64,000 bases of DNA from JBCDJG01 sp038748065 (GTDB lineage: Bacteria; Pseudomonadota; Gammaproteobacteria; Pseudomonadales; Halieaceae), in contig JBCDJG010000024.1 of the NCBI GenBank assembly GCA_038748065.1, positions 1-64,000 on the forward strand, read 5' to 3'. A program made the position numbers and the translations under genes. The notes under the pieces are model-generated. The model was not told the DNA's origin and did no database searches. It saw only the letters and a list, made by a program, of their open reading frames with translations. This document shows positions 32,495 to 40,629 of the stretch, in pieces. Numbering within the stretch: position 1 is the first letter of the stretch; the number at the start of each line of letters is the position of its first letter.

Positions 32495-33468
32495 TGGCTG
32501 GCCCGCGGCCTGGCCGCAAGGACGGCGCGAGCCAGAGCAAAACCAGCCTGGGCGATCATTATCGCGCCTGGCTGAGACATCACCAGCTCTCCGCTACCGA
32601 CAGCCTCTACCGGGTTGTTGATGGCCTGACCTCAAGCTTGCTGACCTGGCTGGTCATTGGCATTGCGCTGGCGATGCCGGTGGGCCTGAATGTCGCGCTG
32701 GATAACAGCGAGCAGCTCAGCGACAACTGGGACAGCCCGGCACAGCTTTCCGTATTTTTGAAGGCTGGTGGGCGCAGTGATCGCGCTGCCAAGCTGCAGG
32801 CGCAGCTGCAAGGCTGGGACAGCGTTGACGGTGTGAGTTATATCTCCAGGGAAGCGGCACTCGCGGAATTCAGTCTGCTTTCGGGCTTTGCTGACGTGCT
32901 CGCTGACCTCGATGACAACCCCTTGCCAGACCTGCTACTGGTGAGCCCGGCGCGCGGTGATGGCGAGTCGGTTGATGCGCTCACCGAGGAGCTGGCAGCA
33001 CTGCCGGGTGTGGCCCAGGTGGTGGTGGACATGGCGTGGCTGCAGCGGCTAAACAGCCTGCTCGACCTGAGCCGCCGGGCTGTGCTGGCTCTGGGTGCGC
33101 TGCTCGTGTTCGGAGTAATCCTGATTCTCGGCAACACCATACGCCTGACTATAGAGAGCCGGCGCGACGAAATTGTGATCGTCAAACTGGTGGGTGGCAG
33201 CAACGCCTTCGTGCGCCGCCCGTTGCTGTATACGGGCCTCTGGTATGGCCTGGGCGGTGGCCTGTTTGCCGCAATCCTGGTGGCCCTCGCACTGCTCTAC
33301 CTGCAGGCGCCGGTGGGACGCCTGGCGGCCCTTTACGGCACAAGCTTCGAACTCAGCGGCCTTGGCCTGATGGGCTCTCTCAACCTCGTTATGGTCGGCG
33401 GCCTGTTGGGCCTCGCCGGCGCCTGGCTGGCGGTTTCGCGTCATCTGGCTGCGATAGAGCCTCGCTAG
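32494..33468 (+). CDS. ftsX: Cell division protein FtsX
   Basis: 324 residues, four membrane helices. A charged cytoplasmic N terminus of about 45 residues precedes helix 1 (LLTWLVIGIALAMPVGL), a periplasmic domain (about 75-195) that engages EnvC-type amidase activators, and three C-terminal helices with the conserved TIESRRDEIVIVKLVGGSNAFVRRP cytoplasmic loop. Last gene before the long rpoH leader. Confidence 0.95.
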   Translation: MAGPRPGRKDGASQSKTSLGDHYRAWLRHHQLSATDSLYRVVDGLTSSLLTWLVIGIALAMPVGLNVALDNSEQLSDNWDSPAQLSVFLKAGGRSDRAAKLQAQLQGWDSVDGVSYISREAALAEFSLLSGFADVLADLDDNPLPDLLLVSPARGDGESVDALTEELAALPGVAQVVVDMAWLQRLNSLLDLSRRAVLALGALLVFGVILILGNTIRLTIESRRDEIVIVKLVGGSNAFVRRPLLYTGLWYGLGGGLFAAILVALALLYLQAPVGRLAALYGTSFELSGLGLMGSLNLVMVGGLLGLAGAWLAVSRHLAAIEPR

Positions 33469-33531
33469 CCTCTCTGTCACACTTCTTTAGCCCCGGGCAG
33501 ATTCCTCCTCGATGATATGACCATGACCAAT

Positions 33532-33549
33532 CGGAATAAGGATATTCCG
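33532..33549. promoter_or_regulatory. Inverted repeat upstream of rpoH
   Basis: CGGAATA (33532-33538) and TATTCCG (33543-33549) form a perfect seven-base inverted repeat with a four-base spacer, 83 bases upstream of the CIRCE element. It lacks an immediate T-run, so an operator is more likely than a terminator; the bound protein is unknown. Confidence 0.5.
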
Positions 33550-33599
33550 CTAAGTCATTGTTTTTGTGATCTTTCTATAGAAATAAATCGTATAGCCAT

Positions 33600-33626
33600 G
33601 GAACTATTTGATCGTTAGCACTCTAA
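33600..33626 (+). promoter_or_regulatory. Sigma-E-like promoter of rpoH
   Basis: GGAACTA (33600-33606) resembles the sigma-E -35 (GGAACTT), and TCTAA (33622-33626) matches its -10, with a 16-base gap after GGAACT. E. coli rpoH also has a sigma-E promoter. The -10 falls inside the left arm of the CIRCE operator, so the repressor would exclude polymerase. Prediction by consensus only. Confidence 0.5.
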
Positions 33627-33641
33627 TACATTGAGTGCTAA
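33615..33641. promoter_or_regulatory. CIRCE operator (HrcA binding site) in front of rpoH
   Basis: TTAGCACTC at 33615-33623 and GAGTGCTAA at 33633-33641 with a nine-base spacer match the CIRCE consensus without a mismatch. CIRCE is the operator of the heat-shock repressor HrcA, normally before groESL or hrcA-grpE-dnaK. Here it lies 45 bases before the rpoH start codon. hrcA is not in the window. Confidence 0.95.
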
Positions 33642-33686
33642 ACTCCCCGGTCCAAAACGTTGGGGAGTCTCGAGGAGGAGCCCGAC

Positions 33687-34541
33687 ATGACTTACAGTTT
33701 ACAGCCCGTCGACCAGCTGGCGCCCGGTGCTAACCTCGCTTCCTATGTGCAGGCGGTGAGCAGCATCCCCGTGCTCAGCGTAGAGCGAGAGCGCGAACTG
33801 GCGGAAGACCTTGTTTACAACGACAACCTTGACGCTGCCCGGCAGCTGGTAATGTCGCACCTGCGCTTTGTGGTACACATCGCCCGCAGCTATTCCGGCT
33901 ACGGTCTGGCCGAGGCCGACCTGATCCAGGAAGGCAACGTCGGCCTGATGAAGGCCGTCAAGCGTTATGACCCTGAGAAGGGCGTGCGTCTTGTCTCCTT
34001 TGCTGTGCACTGGATCAAGGCCGAAATGCACGAGTTCATCTTGAAGAACTGGCGCATCGTGAAAGTGGCCACCACCAAGGCGCAGCGCAAGCTGTTCTTC
34101 AATCTGCGCAGCCAGAAAAAGACGCTGTCGTGGCTTTCTGCCGACGAGGCCCAGGCGGTAGCCGATGACCTCGGCGTCGATGTGAAAGAGGTGCAGCGCA
34201 TGGAGGGCCGTCTCTCCAGCCGCGATGTGGGCTTTGATGCCCCGACGGACTCAGACGATGAAGACGGCTGGCAGGCGCCCCAGTATTACCTGGAAGACCA
34301 GGGTATGGACCCGGCGCAGCTGGTGGAATCCGAGGACTACCAGGAAAACAGCGAAGCACAGCTACACGGCGCCCTGGCAGATCTGGACGAGCGCAGTCGC
34401 GACATCCTGGCCCGCCGCTGGCTGGCCGAGAAGAAGGCCACGCTGCACGAGCTGGCCGCTGAGTACGGCGTTTCCGCCGAGCGCATTCGGCAGCTCGAAA
34501 AGAACGCCATGAAGAAGCTCAGGACGGCGATTGCCGCTTAA
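33687..34541 (+). CDS. rpoH: RNA polymerase heat-shock sigma factor RpoH (sigma-32)
   Basis: 284 residues, full length. Region 2 has DLIQEGNVGLMKAVKRYDPEKGVRLVSFAVHWIKAEMHEFIL; the RpoH box AQRKLFFNLRSQKKTLSW lies near residue 130; region 4 HTH is TLHELAAEYGVSAERIRQLEKNAMKKL. The ATG at 33687 follows GAGGAG. The frame is open back to 33660 without homology. A perfect CIRCE element and sigma-E-like boxes lie upstream, and a strong terminator follows. Confidence 0.98.
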   Translation: MTYSLQPVDQLAPGANLASYVQAVSSIPVLSVERERELAEDLVYNDNLDAARQLVMSHLRFVVHIARSYSGYGLAEADLIQEGNVGLMKAVKRYDPEKGVRLVSFAVHWIKAEMHEFILKNWRIVKVATTKAQRKLFFNLRSQKKTLSWLSADEAQAVADDLGVDVKEVQRMEGRLSSRDVGFDAPTDSDDEDGWQAPQYYLEDQGMDPAQLVESEDYQENSEAQLHGALADLDERSRDILARRWLAEKKATLHELAAEYGVSAERIRQLEKNAMKKLRTAIAA

Positions 34542-34570
34542 GGCGGCCGCGCGCGCGGTTTTCCTTACAA

Positions 34571-34596
34571 GGGGCGCAACACAGCGCCCCTTTTTT
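34571..34596 (+). terminator. Intrinsic terminator of rpoH
   Basis: GGGGCGC (34571-34577) and GCGCCCC (34584-34590) pair around a six-base loop and are followed by TTTTTT (34591-34596). It is 29 bases after the rpoH stop. Confidence 0.95.
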
Positions 34597-34610
34597 ATTA
34601 CACTGGATTG

Positions 34611-34988
34611 ATGGCAAAACTCTTTCTGACCCTTGGTGCGATCAGCAGCATGCTTGCCGTCGCCTTCGGTGCCTTCGGTGCGCATGCCTTGAAGGCGCGG
34701 CTCGACGAATACGCCCTCGGCGTCTACGAAACCGCCGTCCAGTACCACTTCTACCATAGCCTTGCCCTGCTGGCAGTGGGGCTGCTCGCCCTGCAAGTGC
34801 CCCAGTCAGGACTGCTCAAGAGCAGCGGCTGGTTGTTTCTCGCCGGGGTGTTCATCTTTTCGGGCAGTCTTTACGTCCTGGCCTTGAGCGGCATGCGCTG
34901 GCTTGGTGCGATTACGCCGCTCGGCGGCCTTGCCTTCATCGCCGCCTGGGCCTGCCTGGCACTGGCTGCCTGGAAGACGCTGGACTGA
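34611..34988 (+). CDS. DUF423 family small membrane protein
   Basis: 125 residues with four predicted membrane helices. The conserved [39 protein letters not shown] near residues 15-53 and [16 protein letters not shown] identify DUF423 (YgdD-like). The role is unknown. It starts 14 bases after the rpoH terminator T-run and runs into trmB with four bases between. Confidence 0.93.
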   Translation: MAKLFLTLGAISSMLAVAFGAFGAHALKARLDEYALGVYETAVQYHFYHSLALLAVGLLALQVPQSGLLKSSGWLFLAGVFIFSGSLYVLALSGMRWLGAITPLGGLAFIAAWACLALAAWKTLD

Positions 34989-34992
34989 AGCC

Positions 34993-35691
34993 GTGAACGA
35001 CGAGCGACCCGCGGGCCCTTATATGCGGCGCATCCGCAGCTATGTGCTGCGAGCAGGCCGAATGACCGAGGGCCAGCAAAGGGCCTACGACAGCAATTGG
35101 CCGCGATGGGGCCTGGAGCATGCCGATGGCGAGCTGGATATCGATGCCGCTTTCGGACGCGCTGGTGATCGCGTGCTGGAAATCGGTTTTGGCATGGGGC
35201 AATCCCTCGTGGAGATGGCCGCGGCCAACCCAGCCAGCAACTATATTGGTGTCGAGGTCCACTTGCCGGGCGTCGGCCGCCTGCTACACGGCATGGAGAC
35301 GCAGGGCGTGGACAATATTCGCGTCTACTGCCACGACGCCGTTGAGGTGCTGGAAGACTGCATTGCAGATGGCGCGCTGGATCGCGTGCAGATCTTCTTC
35401 CCGGATCCCTGGCACAAGAAGCGCCATCACAAGCGGCGCTTGATACAGCCCACTTTCGTTGAACTGCTGTGCCGCAAGCTCAAGGCCGGCGGCATGCTGC
35501 ACCTCGCTACGGACTGGGAGAACTACGCTGAGCAAATGATGGAGGTGCTGTCGGCGTCTCCCGGGCTTAGAAACACTGAAGACAGCGGCGAATTCGCCAC
35601 GCGCCCGGATTACCGACCGCTCACCAAGTTCGAGCGCCGTGGTGAGCGGCTCGGTCATGGGGTTTGGGATCTCCTGTTCAGCAGGGCATAA
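34993..35691 (+). CDS. trmB: tRNA (guanine46-N7)-methyltransferase
   Basis: 232 residues. [21 protein letters not shown] is the conserved N-terminal stretch; SAM motif [16 protein letters not shown] near residue 60; [18 protein letters not shown] near 135 carries the catalytic Asp and RNA-binding residues. Start GTG at 34993 was chosen because the frame upstream overlaps the DUF423 gene without homology. Confidence 0.95.
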   Translation: MNDERPAGPYMRRIRSYVLRAGRMTEGQQRAYDSNWPRWGLEHADGELDIDAAFGRAGDRVLEIGFGMGQSLVEMAAANPASNYIGVEVHLPGVGRLLHGMETQGVDNIRVYCHDAVEVLEDCIADGALDRVQIFFPDPWHKKRHHKRRLIQPTFVELLCRKLKAGGMLHLATDWENYAEQMMEVLSASPGLRNTEDSGEFATRPDYRPLTKFERRGERLGHGVWDLLFSRA

Positions 35692-35703
35692 GTCGGATCA
35701 GAC

Positions 35704-36699
35704 TCAGGCCTGAACATCCACGACTACTTTACCAATCGCCTTGCCGCTGCCGAGGCGTGCATAGGCAGCGCCGACCTGCTCGAGGGTGAACTGCCCATCA
35801 TCAAGCAGCGGCTTCAGCCCGCCGGCATCCACAATCACCGCCAGCCGGGTGAGAATCTCCCTATGCTCCTCGCGCTTAACGTTGTGCAGCATGGGAATGA
35901 GCATGAACACCACTTGGATGGAGAGCCCTTTAAAGTGGGCCGGCGTCAGGTCCAGTTCTAGCATGGAGACGGTCGTCACCACCTGGCCGTTCAGCGCAGC
36001 GGCCTCGAAGGAGTTGCTCATATTAGCGCCGCCCACTGAATCGTAAACCACGTCGAAGCCAGCGCCAGCCGTGTACTTTTCGACGTAATCGGCCACGCTT
36101 TCATCTCGATAGTTGATTGCTTCAACGCCGTACTGCTGGATAGCCTTTATTGAGGGCTCGCCGCCGCCGGTGGCGCAGACGTCCGCGCCCATGTGCTTTG
36201 CGAGCTGCAATGCAACGTGGCCAACACCGCCTGCGCCGCCGTGCACCAGCACTTTTTGGCCCGCTGTCACGCCCGCGCGGATCAGCCCTTCGTAGGCGGT
36301 TATACCCACCAATGGCAGTGCCGCGGCTTCGCGCATCGAGAGAGATGCAGGCTTGCGGGCAATGAGCCTGGCGTCAGCCACCATGTATTCGGCCAGCGCG
36401 CCTTGCAGGTCGGCGAGGCCGCCTGCGCAACCATACACTTCATCGCCGGGGGCGAAGCCGGTCACGCCCTCGCCCACGGTCTCGATGGTGCCAGCGAAAT
36501 CCATACCCAGTACCGCGGGTAGGTCGGGTGAGAGGGGTAAGTCCTCCTGCCCCATGTTGCGAATCATGGTGTCTACTGTATTCACGCTGGTGGCGGCTAC
36601 GCGCACCAGCACCTGGCCCGCTTGTATGTCCGGTGTGGGGATGTCCTCGAGCTGAAATTCAGCGTCGGGGCCGTAGGCCTTGAGTTGCATTGCTTTCAT
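35704..36699 (-). CDS. MDR-family NAD(P)H-dependent quinone reductase-like oxidoreductase
   Basis: 331 residues. The GroES-like N-terminal domain and the NADPH-binding AGQKVLVHGGAGGVGHVALQLAKHMGADV near residues 142-170 place it in the zinc-independent medium-chain reductases (quinone or enone reductases); catalytic zinc cysteines are absent. FDVVYDSVGG is typical. It is the last of four same-strand genes (38445-39419, 37621-38439, 36731-37576, then this one) facing a LysR regulator. Substrate unknown. Confidence 0.88.
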   Translation of the reverse strand: MKAMQLKAYGPDAEFQLEDIPTPDIQAGQVLVRVAATSVNTVDTMIRNMGQEDLPLSPDLPAVLGMDFAGTIETVGEGVTGFAPGDEVYGCAGGLADLQGALAEYMVADARLIARKPASLSMREAAALPLVGITAYEGLIRAGVTAGQKVLVHGGAGGVGHVALQLAKHMGADVCATGGGEPSIKAIQQYGVEAINYRDESVADYVEKYTAGAGFDVVYDSVGGANMSNSFEAAALNGQVVTTVSMLELDLTPAHFKGLSIQVVFMLIPMLHNVKREEHREILTRLAVIVDAGGLKPLLDDGQFTLEQVGAAYARLGSGKAIGKVVVDVQA

Positions 36700-36730
36700 A
36701 GGGTCTTCCTTAGTGTCTGGTGGCGTATGG

Positions 36731-37576
36731 CTAGTTAATGTCCTGCACGTTCATCACCAGCTCGTTCCAGTTGCGCTGGTTCTCGATGTCGTGCTCCAGC
36801 CCCTGGTCGTCGGCGATTTGAAAGCGCTTTAGCGCCGGCGTTTTGCTGGTGGCCTGGTACAGCCAATAGGCCTCGGCCTTCAGGGCCTCATCAATGGGCT
36901 TGTCGATGGATTCGTACACCGCCTGTTTGCAGGCGTTGATCGACTCGGCGGGGAATCTGGCGATACGCTTTGCCAGCGTATCCACGTATTCGCCGATTTC
37001 ATCGGGGTCGAGCGCCCGGTTGATGGTGCCATAAGCCTCCGCCTCGTCGGCGTCGAAGTCACGGGCGCTCAGGATGATCTTCAGGGCGCGGCCGAGCCCC
37101 GCTTGCCGTGCCATGCGCGATGCGCCGCCACCGCAGGGCAGGATGCCCATACCCACTTCCATTTGCATGAATTTGAACTTGCCACGTGCGGCAAAGCGCA
37201 TGTCCAGCGCCAGGGCCAATTCGTGGCCACCGCCACGGGCAAAGCCCTCCAGCTTGGCAATGGTTGCCTGCGGCACCTTGCTGATCCGCTCGCAAACGGA
37301 CTGGAGGTCGAGCAGCTGGGCTTCCTCCCGCGATACCGCTTCGTCCGACATATCCTTCAGCAGCTCGGTGTCGTAATGGCACACCCAGATTTCGGGGTTG
37401 GCAGATTGAAACACCACCACCTTGGTCTGCCGATCGCGCTCGAGGCGCATGGCGAGGCTGTTCAGGTCCGCCAGCATCTCCTGGCCCTGCACGTTCACTG
37501 TGCCGAAATCGAAAGTCACGGTTAGAATGCCGTCGCTTTGCTCGGTGCTGAAGGTTGTAAATCCCTCGTACTTCAT
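36731..37576 (-). CDS. Enoyl-CoA hydratase/isomerase (crotonase) family protein
   Basis: 281 residues. The oxyanion-hole region includes LEGFARGGGHELALALDMRFAA near residues 110-132, and MEVGMGILPCGGGASRM near 140 retains the first catalytic glutamate. The position of the second glutamate (in GRALKIILSARDF) appears to be lysine by eye, so classic hydration may be lost and isomerase, hydrolase or non-CoA activity is possible. Part of the cassette divergent from the LysR gene. Confidence 0.85.
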   Translation of the reverse strand: MKYEGFTTFSTEQSDGILTVTFDFGTVNVQGQEMLADLNSLAMRLERDRQTKVVVFQSANPEIWVCHYDTELLKDMSDEAVSREEAQLLDLQSVCERISKVPQATIAKLEGFARGGGHELALALDMRFAARGKFKFMQMEVGMGILPCGGGASRMARQAGLGRALKIILSARDFDADEAEAYGTINRALDPDEIGEYVDTLAKRIARFPAESINACKQAVYESIDKPIDEALKAEAYWLYQATSKTPALKRFQIADDQGLEHDIENQRNWNELVMNVQDIN

Positions 37577-37620
37577 CGTTGTCTCCCGCTGTTTGCTGGG
37601 TAATGGTTTGTATGCATGGC

Positions 37621-38439
37621 CTAGGTGGTAGACGCCCGCCCTTGATCGAGAAGGGCGTCCAGTGTGGCAACCAGCCGGGCGTTTTTGGCCGCATCCAGCG
37701 CATCGGGATGGGGCTGGGCAAAGCGGCGGCTGTCGTTGTCGTAGTAGCGCCCTGAGGCGTCGGCAAACTCCGCGTCGAGCGCGGCGCGCACCAGGATGTC
37801 AGCGCCAATCGACAGGTCGTTGCCTGCAACGCCGTAGGCGTCCTTGACCATTTTGCTGGCCAGGAAAGACGCCGGGTTGACCGCTATCACAGCGGGCCCG
37901 GCAGCGCCCAGCTGGGCGGCGAGGTGAAAGGACCACATGGTGATGGCCAGCTTGCTCTGGGCGTATGCTTTGCCATCCCCCAGGCTGCGCTGCCCCGCCA
38001 GGGCCTGCAGATCGACCGGTGCCTGGGCGGCCGAGGACAGGTTCACGATACGGCCCTCTGGGCCCATCAGCGGCAGCAGTAGCTGGGTCAGTCGGTAAGG
38101 CGCAAGGGTGTTCACAAGGAATCGCAGGTCGAGGCCGTCCTGGGTGGTATTGCCTGCCAGCTTGAAGACGCCGGCGTTGTTGATCAGGGCATCCAGTTGC
38201 GTATGCTGCGCGCTGACCTCAGCGGCCAGGGCGTCGACTTCAGCCAGCCGCGATAGATCGGCCCGAAAGCAGGCGATTGTGCCCGCGCCGTCTATCGTCT
38301 GCAGCTGCGCCTGTCTGTCTTCAAGTTTTGCCTGGCTGCGGCCATGGATTAACAGGGTGTGTCCTGCCGCGGCCAATCGCTTGGCGGTTTCGAAGCCGAT
38401 GCCGTCGGTGGCGCCGGTGATTAGAATCGTCTTGCTCAT
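37621..38439 (-). CDS. Short-chain dehydrogenase/reductase
   Basis: 272 residues. Cofactor motif TGATDGIGFETAKRLA at residues 7-22, INNAGVFKLAG near 85, NLSSAAQA with the catalytic Ser near 132, and YAQSK (YxxxK) near 157. RSQAKLEDRQ after the second strand hints at NADP preference. Substrate unknown. Follows the LLM gene by five bases. Confidence 0.92.
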   Translation of the reverse strand: MSKTILITGATDGIGFETAKRLAAAGHTLLIHGRSQAKLEDRQAQLQTIDGAGTIACFRADLSRLAEVDALAAEVSAQHTQLDALINNAGVFKLAGNTTQDGLDLRFLVNTLAPYRLTQLLLPLMGPEGRIVNLSSAAQAPVDLQALAGQRSLGDGKAYAQSKLAITMWSFHLAAQLGAAGPAVIAVNPASFLASKMVKDAYGVAGNDLSIGADILVRAALDAEFADASGRYYDNDSRRFAQPHPDALDAAKNARLVATLDALLDQGRASTT

Positions 38440-38444
38440 GGGGT

Positions 38445-39419
38445 TTACCTCGCGCTGAAGGTCGGGAGGATGGTCTCGGCCAGCTGGGCCAGCGTTTCCT
38501 CGATGTTTGCGCCGTTGAACCGCAGGTTCAGCGCCACGTGGTTCACGCCGATGGCCTGGCGTGATTCAAGGTAATTACGCAGGGTATTTACGCCCAGACG
38601 GTAGCCGAGGTGAATGGGCCTTGCGGGCGCGTCAGGCTCTGCTGCGAGGTCAATGTACAGGGGCTCCATAACGGGCTTGTCCGGCTGGCCGGCCTGCTCG
38701 ATTCGCGCCCGGTAGTCGTCGATCAAGGATGCCTGTTGCTCGACGGCGCGCGGGTAGGTCATCCAGCCGTCAGCGTTAGCGGCAATCCAGTCCGGGCTTT
38801 GCTGGCTCGACCCGGTCACCAGGAGCGGCAGGTGGGACCCCGTCGCCTTGGGCAGCATGTCGATGCCCCCCGATACCGTGCCGAAGTCATTGCTAAGAAG
38901 AGGGCCTGTGTCACCCATCTCGCGAATGTAGGCGTAGCTCTCTCGGAACAGGGCGCCACGATCCTCAAAGGGCGCAGCCAAGGCCGGGAATTCCTCCGGT
39001 CGGTCGCCTGAGGCAATGCCGAGAATCAACCTGCCCTCAGACAGTTGGTCTGCGCTGGCCGCCGCCTTGGCCACGTGGGCCGGATGCCTTAGCGGCAACA
39101 CAATGCTGGCAACGCCCAATGCGATGGATGAGGTCGCGGTGGCGAGTGCGCCAAGGTATACGAAGGGGTCAAAGACATGGCCCGCATCGCCGAATGACGG
39201 CACGTTAAAGGGCACGTCCCGGAGCCAGACAGCAGCAAAGTCGAGCTGCTCAGCCAGCTGTACGCGCTCGATATGCGCGGCCAGGGTGGGCACCGGGCCA
39301 TGGGGGTAGTGCTCGATGGGTACAACGAGGCCTACGGTCAGTTGGCCGGGCTTGAACACGCCGTTATAGCCCGCGTTGATCGCACGAAAGCTCTCGGCTT
39401 GGCTCGCTGTCATCAACAT
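38445..39419 (-). CDS. Luciferase-like (LLM) flavin oxidoreductase, BA3436/TIGR03571-like
   Basis: 324 residues, TIM-barrel flavin-dependent monooxygenase. AVWLRDVPFNVPSFGDAGHVFDPFVYLGALA and LGVASIVLPLRHPAHVAKAAASADQLSEGRLILGIASGDRPEEFPA are diagnostic of the LLM subfamily I know as BA3436/TIGR03571. Two in-frame start codons (39419, 39413). First gene of a four-gene unit; it would need a flavin reductase, perhaps one of its neighbours. Confidence 0.88.
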   Translation of the reverse strand: MLMTASQAESFRAINAGYNGVFKPGQLTVGLVVPIEHYPHGPVPTLAAHIERVQLAEQLDFAAVWLRDVPFNVPSFGDAGHVFDPFVYLGALATATSSIALGVASIVLPLRHPAHVAKAAASADQLSEGRLILGIASGDRPEEFPALAAPFEDRGALFRESYAYIREMGDTGPLLSNDFGTVSGGIDMLPKATGSHLPLLVTGSSQQSPDWIAANADGWMTYPRAVEQQASLIDDYRARIEQAGQPDKPVMEPLYIDLAAEPDAPARPIHLGYRLGVNTLRNYLESRQAIGVNHVALNLRFNGANIEETLAQLAETILPTFSAR

Positions 39420-39448
39420 ATCCCTGCTCCTGTCCCGCGTAAGAGCTA

Positions 39449-39519
39449 GATACTATTTATTACGTAAAACGAATAAAATAGGCATGATAAAGTATCAGTT
39501 TTTCGTTTTTGGATATAAT
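39449..39519. promoter_or_regulatory. Divergent control region with TATAAT -10 of the LysR gene
   Basis: TATAAT lies at 39514-39519, only eight bases before the LysR ATG at 39528, with no clear -35 or ribosome site. The transcript would start at or next to the start codon. The AT-rich 108-base gap also holds GATACT (39449-39454) and AGTATC (39491-39496), a distant inverted pair that could anchor a LysR tetramer. Confidence 0.5.
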
Positions 39520-39527
39520 AGGCCGCT

Positions 39528-40451
39528 ATGGATACCGATGCCGTCAGGCTGTTTGTATTAGCGGCGGACACGCTGAACATCAGTGCCGCTGGACGCCAAC
39601 TCGGGCTCGCCCCGGCAGTTGCAAGTGCCCGCCTGGCCAAACTGGAAAAGGCCGTGGGGGCAGACCTCCTGCATCGCTCAACCCGCAAGGTGTCGCTGTC
39701 GTTGGAGGGGGCAGAGTTCTTGCCCTTTGCCCGCGAGATGCTGGCTCAGGAGGATGCCGCGCTGGCGGCGCTTGGCCAGGGCAGTGAGCGGGTCTCTGGC
39801 AAGCTGCGCTTCGCGGCGTCGAGCACCTTCGCGCAGCTTTATATCGCCCCGGTCCTGCCCGAATTCCTGGCGCGCTACCCCGACGTACGCCTGGAGCTCA
39901 GGCTATCAGACACCCAGGTGAACCTGATCGAGGGCGGCTTCGACCTGGCGCTGCGCAACGTTGCCATCGCAGACAGTTCGCTGCGCGCTCGTAAGCTGGC
40001 GGACGATACGCGGATATTATGCGCCGCCCCGGACTATCTGGCGCGGTGGGGTGCGCCTGAGACCCCCGAGGATCTCCGTCAACACCAGCTGCTCGTGTTT
40101 AGCGACGGCCCATCAAGAGACCTCATTGCAGGCGGTGACCTCCCCGCGGGCAAGTTTCCACCGCCCAATATCCGGCATCGGATTGCCTGCGACGACGGCG
40201 CCAGCATGCGTATTGCGACGCAGGCGGGTGTCGGTATTTCCATGAACAGCCTGTGGAGCGTGCACCGGCAGCTCAGCGAGGGTTCGCTGGTGCGCGTGCT
40301 GTCGGACTACAAAATCGATGACCAGTCAGCGATCTGGCTGGTATACCCGAAATCCAACGTGCTCACCGCCAAGGTGCGGGTTTTTATCGATTTCCTGCTC
40401 GAGGAGATCGGCAGTCCGGCGCCCTGGTCCGTGCCCCAATCGGGTAAGTAG
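39528..40451 (+). CDS. LysR-family transcriptional regulator (putative cassette regulator)
   Basis: 307 residues. N-terminal HTH (LFVLAADTLNISAAGRQLGLAPAVASARLAKLEKAVGADLLHRSTRKVSL) and a periplasmic-binding-like effector domain from about residue 90 (ISGKLRF-type start VSGKLRFAASSTFAQLYIAPVLPEF). It is divergent from the LLM-SDR-crotonase-reductase cassette, which is the classic layout for a LysR regulator and its targets. The effector is unknown. The start codon may be leaderless. Confidence 0.92.
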   Translation: MDTDAVRLFVLAADTLNISAAGRQLGLAPAVASARLAKLEKAVGADLLHRSTRKVSLSLEGAEFLPFAREMLAQEDAALAALGQGSERVSGKLRFAASSTFAQLYIAPVLPEFLARYPDVRLELRLSDTQVNLIEGGFDLALRNVAIADSSLRARKLADDTRILCAAPDYLARWGAPETPEDLRQHQLLVFSDGPSRDLIAGGDLPAGKFPPPNIRHRIACDDGASMRIATQAGVGISMNSLWSVHRQLSEGSLVRVLSDYKIDDQSAIWLVYPKSNVLTAKVRVFIDFLLEEIGSPAPWSVPQSGK

Positions 40452-40493
40452 GCCCCTGTCTCTAAAGGCTTGGCAGACCCTACTATTGGCGAG

Positions 40494-40616
40494 ATGCAAG
40501 AGGCATACATCAAAAAGCACGTGGCCCAGGCCACTCGCTACGCTTACTGGTCCGGCGCTGCTGCGGGGATGGTGCTCGGCGCGGTGCTGGGCATTTTTGT
40601 CGGCCTTGTCTGGTAG
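40494..40616 (+). CDS. 40-residue single-helix membrane peptide
   Basis: ATG 40494 to TAG 40616. A charged amphipathic head (MQEAYIKKHVAQATRYAYWS) is followed by a glycine-rich hydrophobic helix (AAAGMVLGAVLGIFVGLVW) with GxxxG-like spacing that favours helix packing. It lies 42 bases after the LysR stop; only a weak GAG precedes the start. Not recognised. It could regulate a membrane partner, or be a chance frame. Confidence 0.5.
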   Translation: MQEAYIKKHVAQATRYAYWSGAAAGMVLGAVLGIFVGLVW

Positions 40617-40629
40617 ACGTGTCGGCGCG

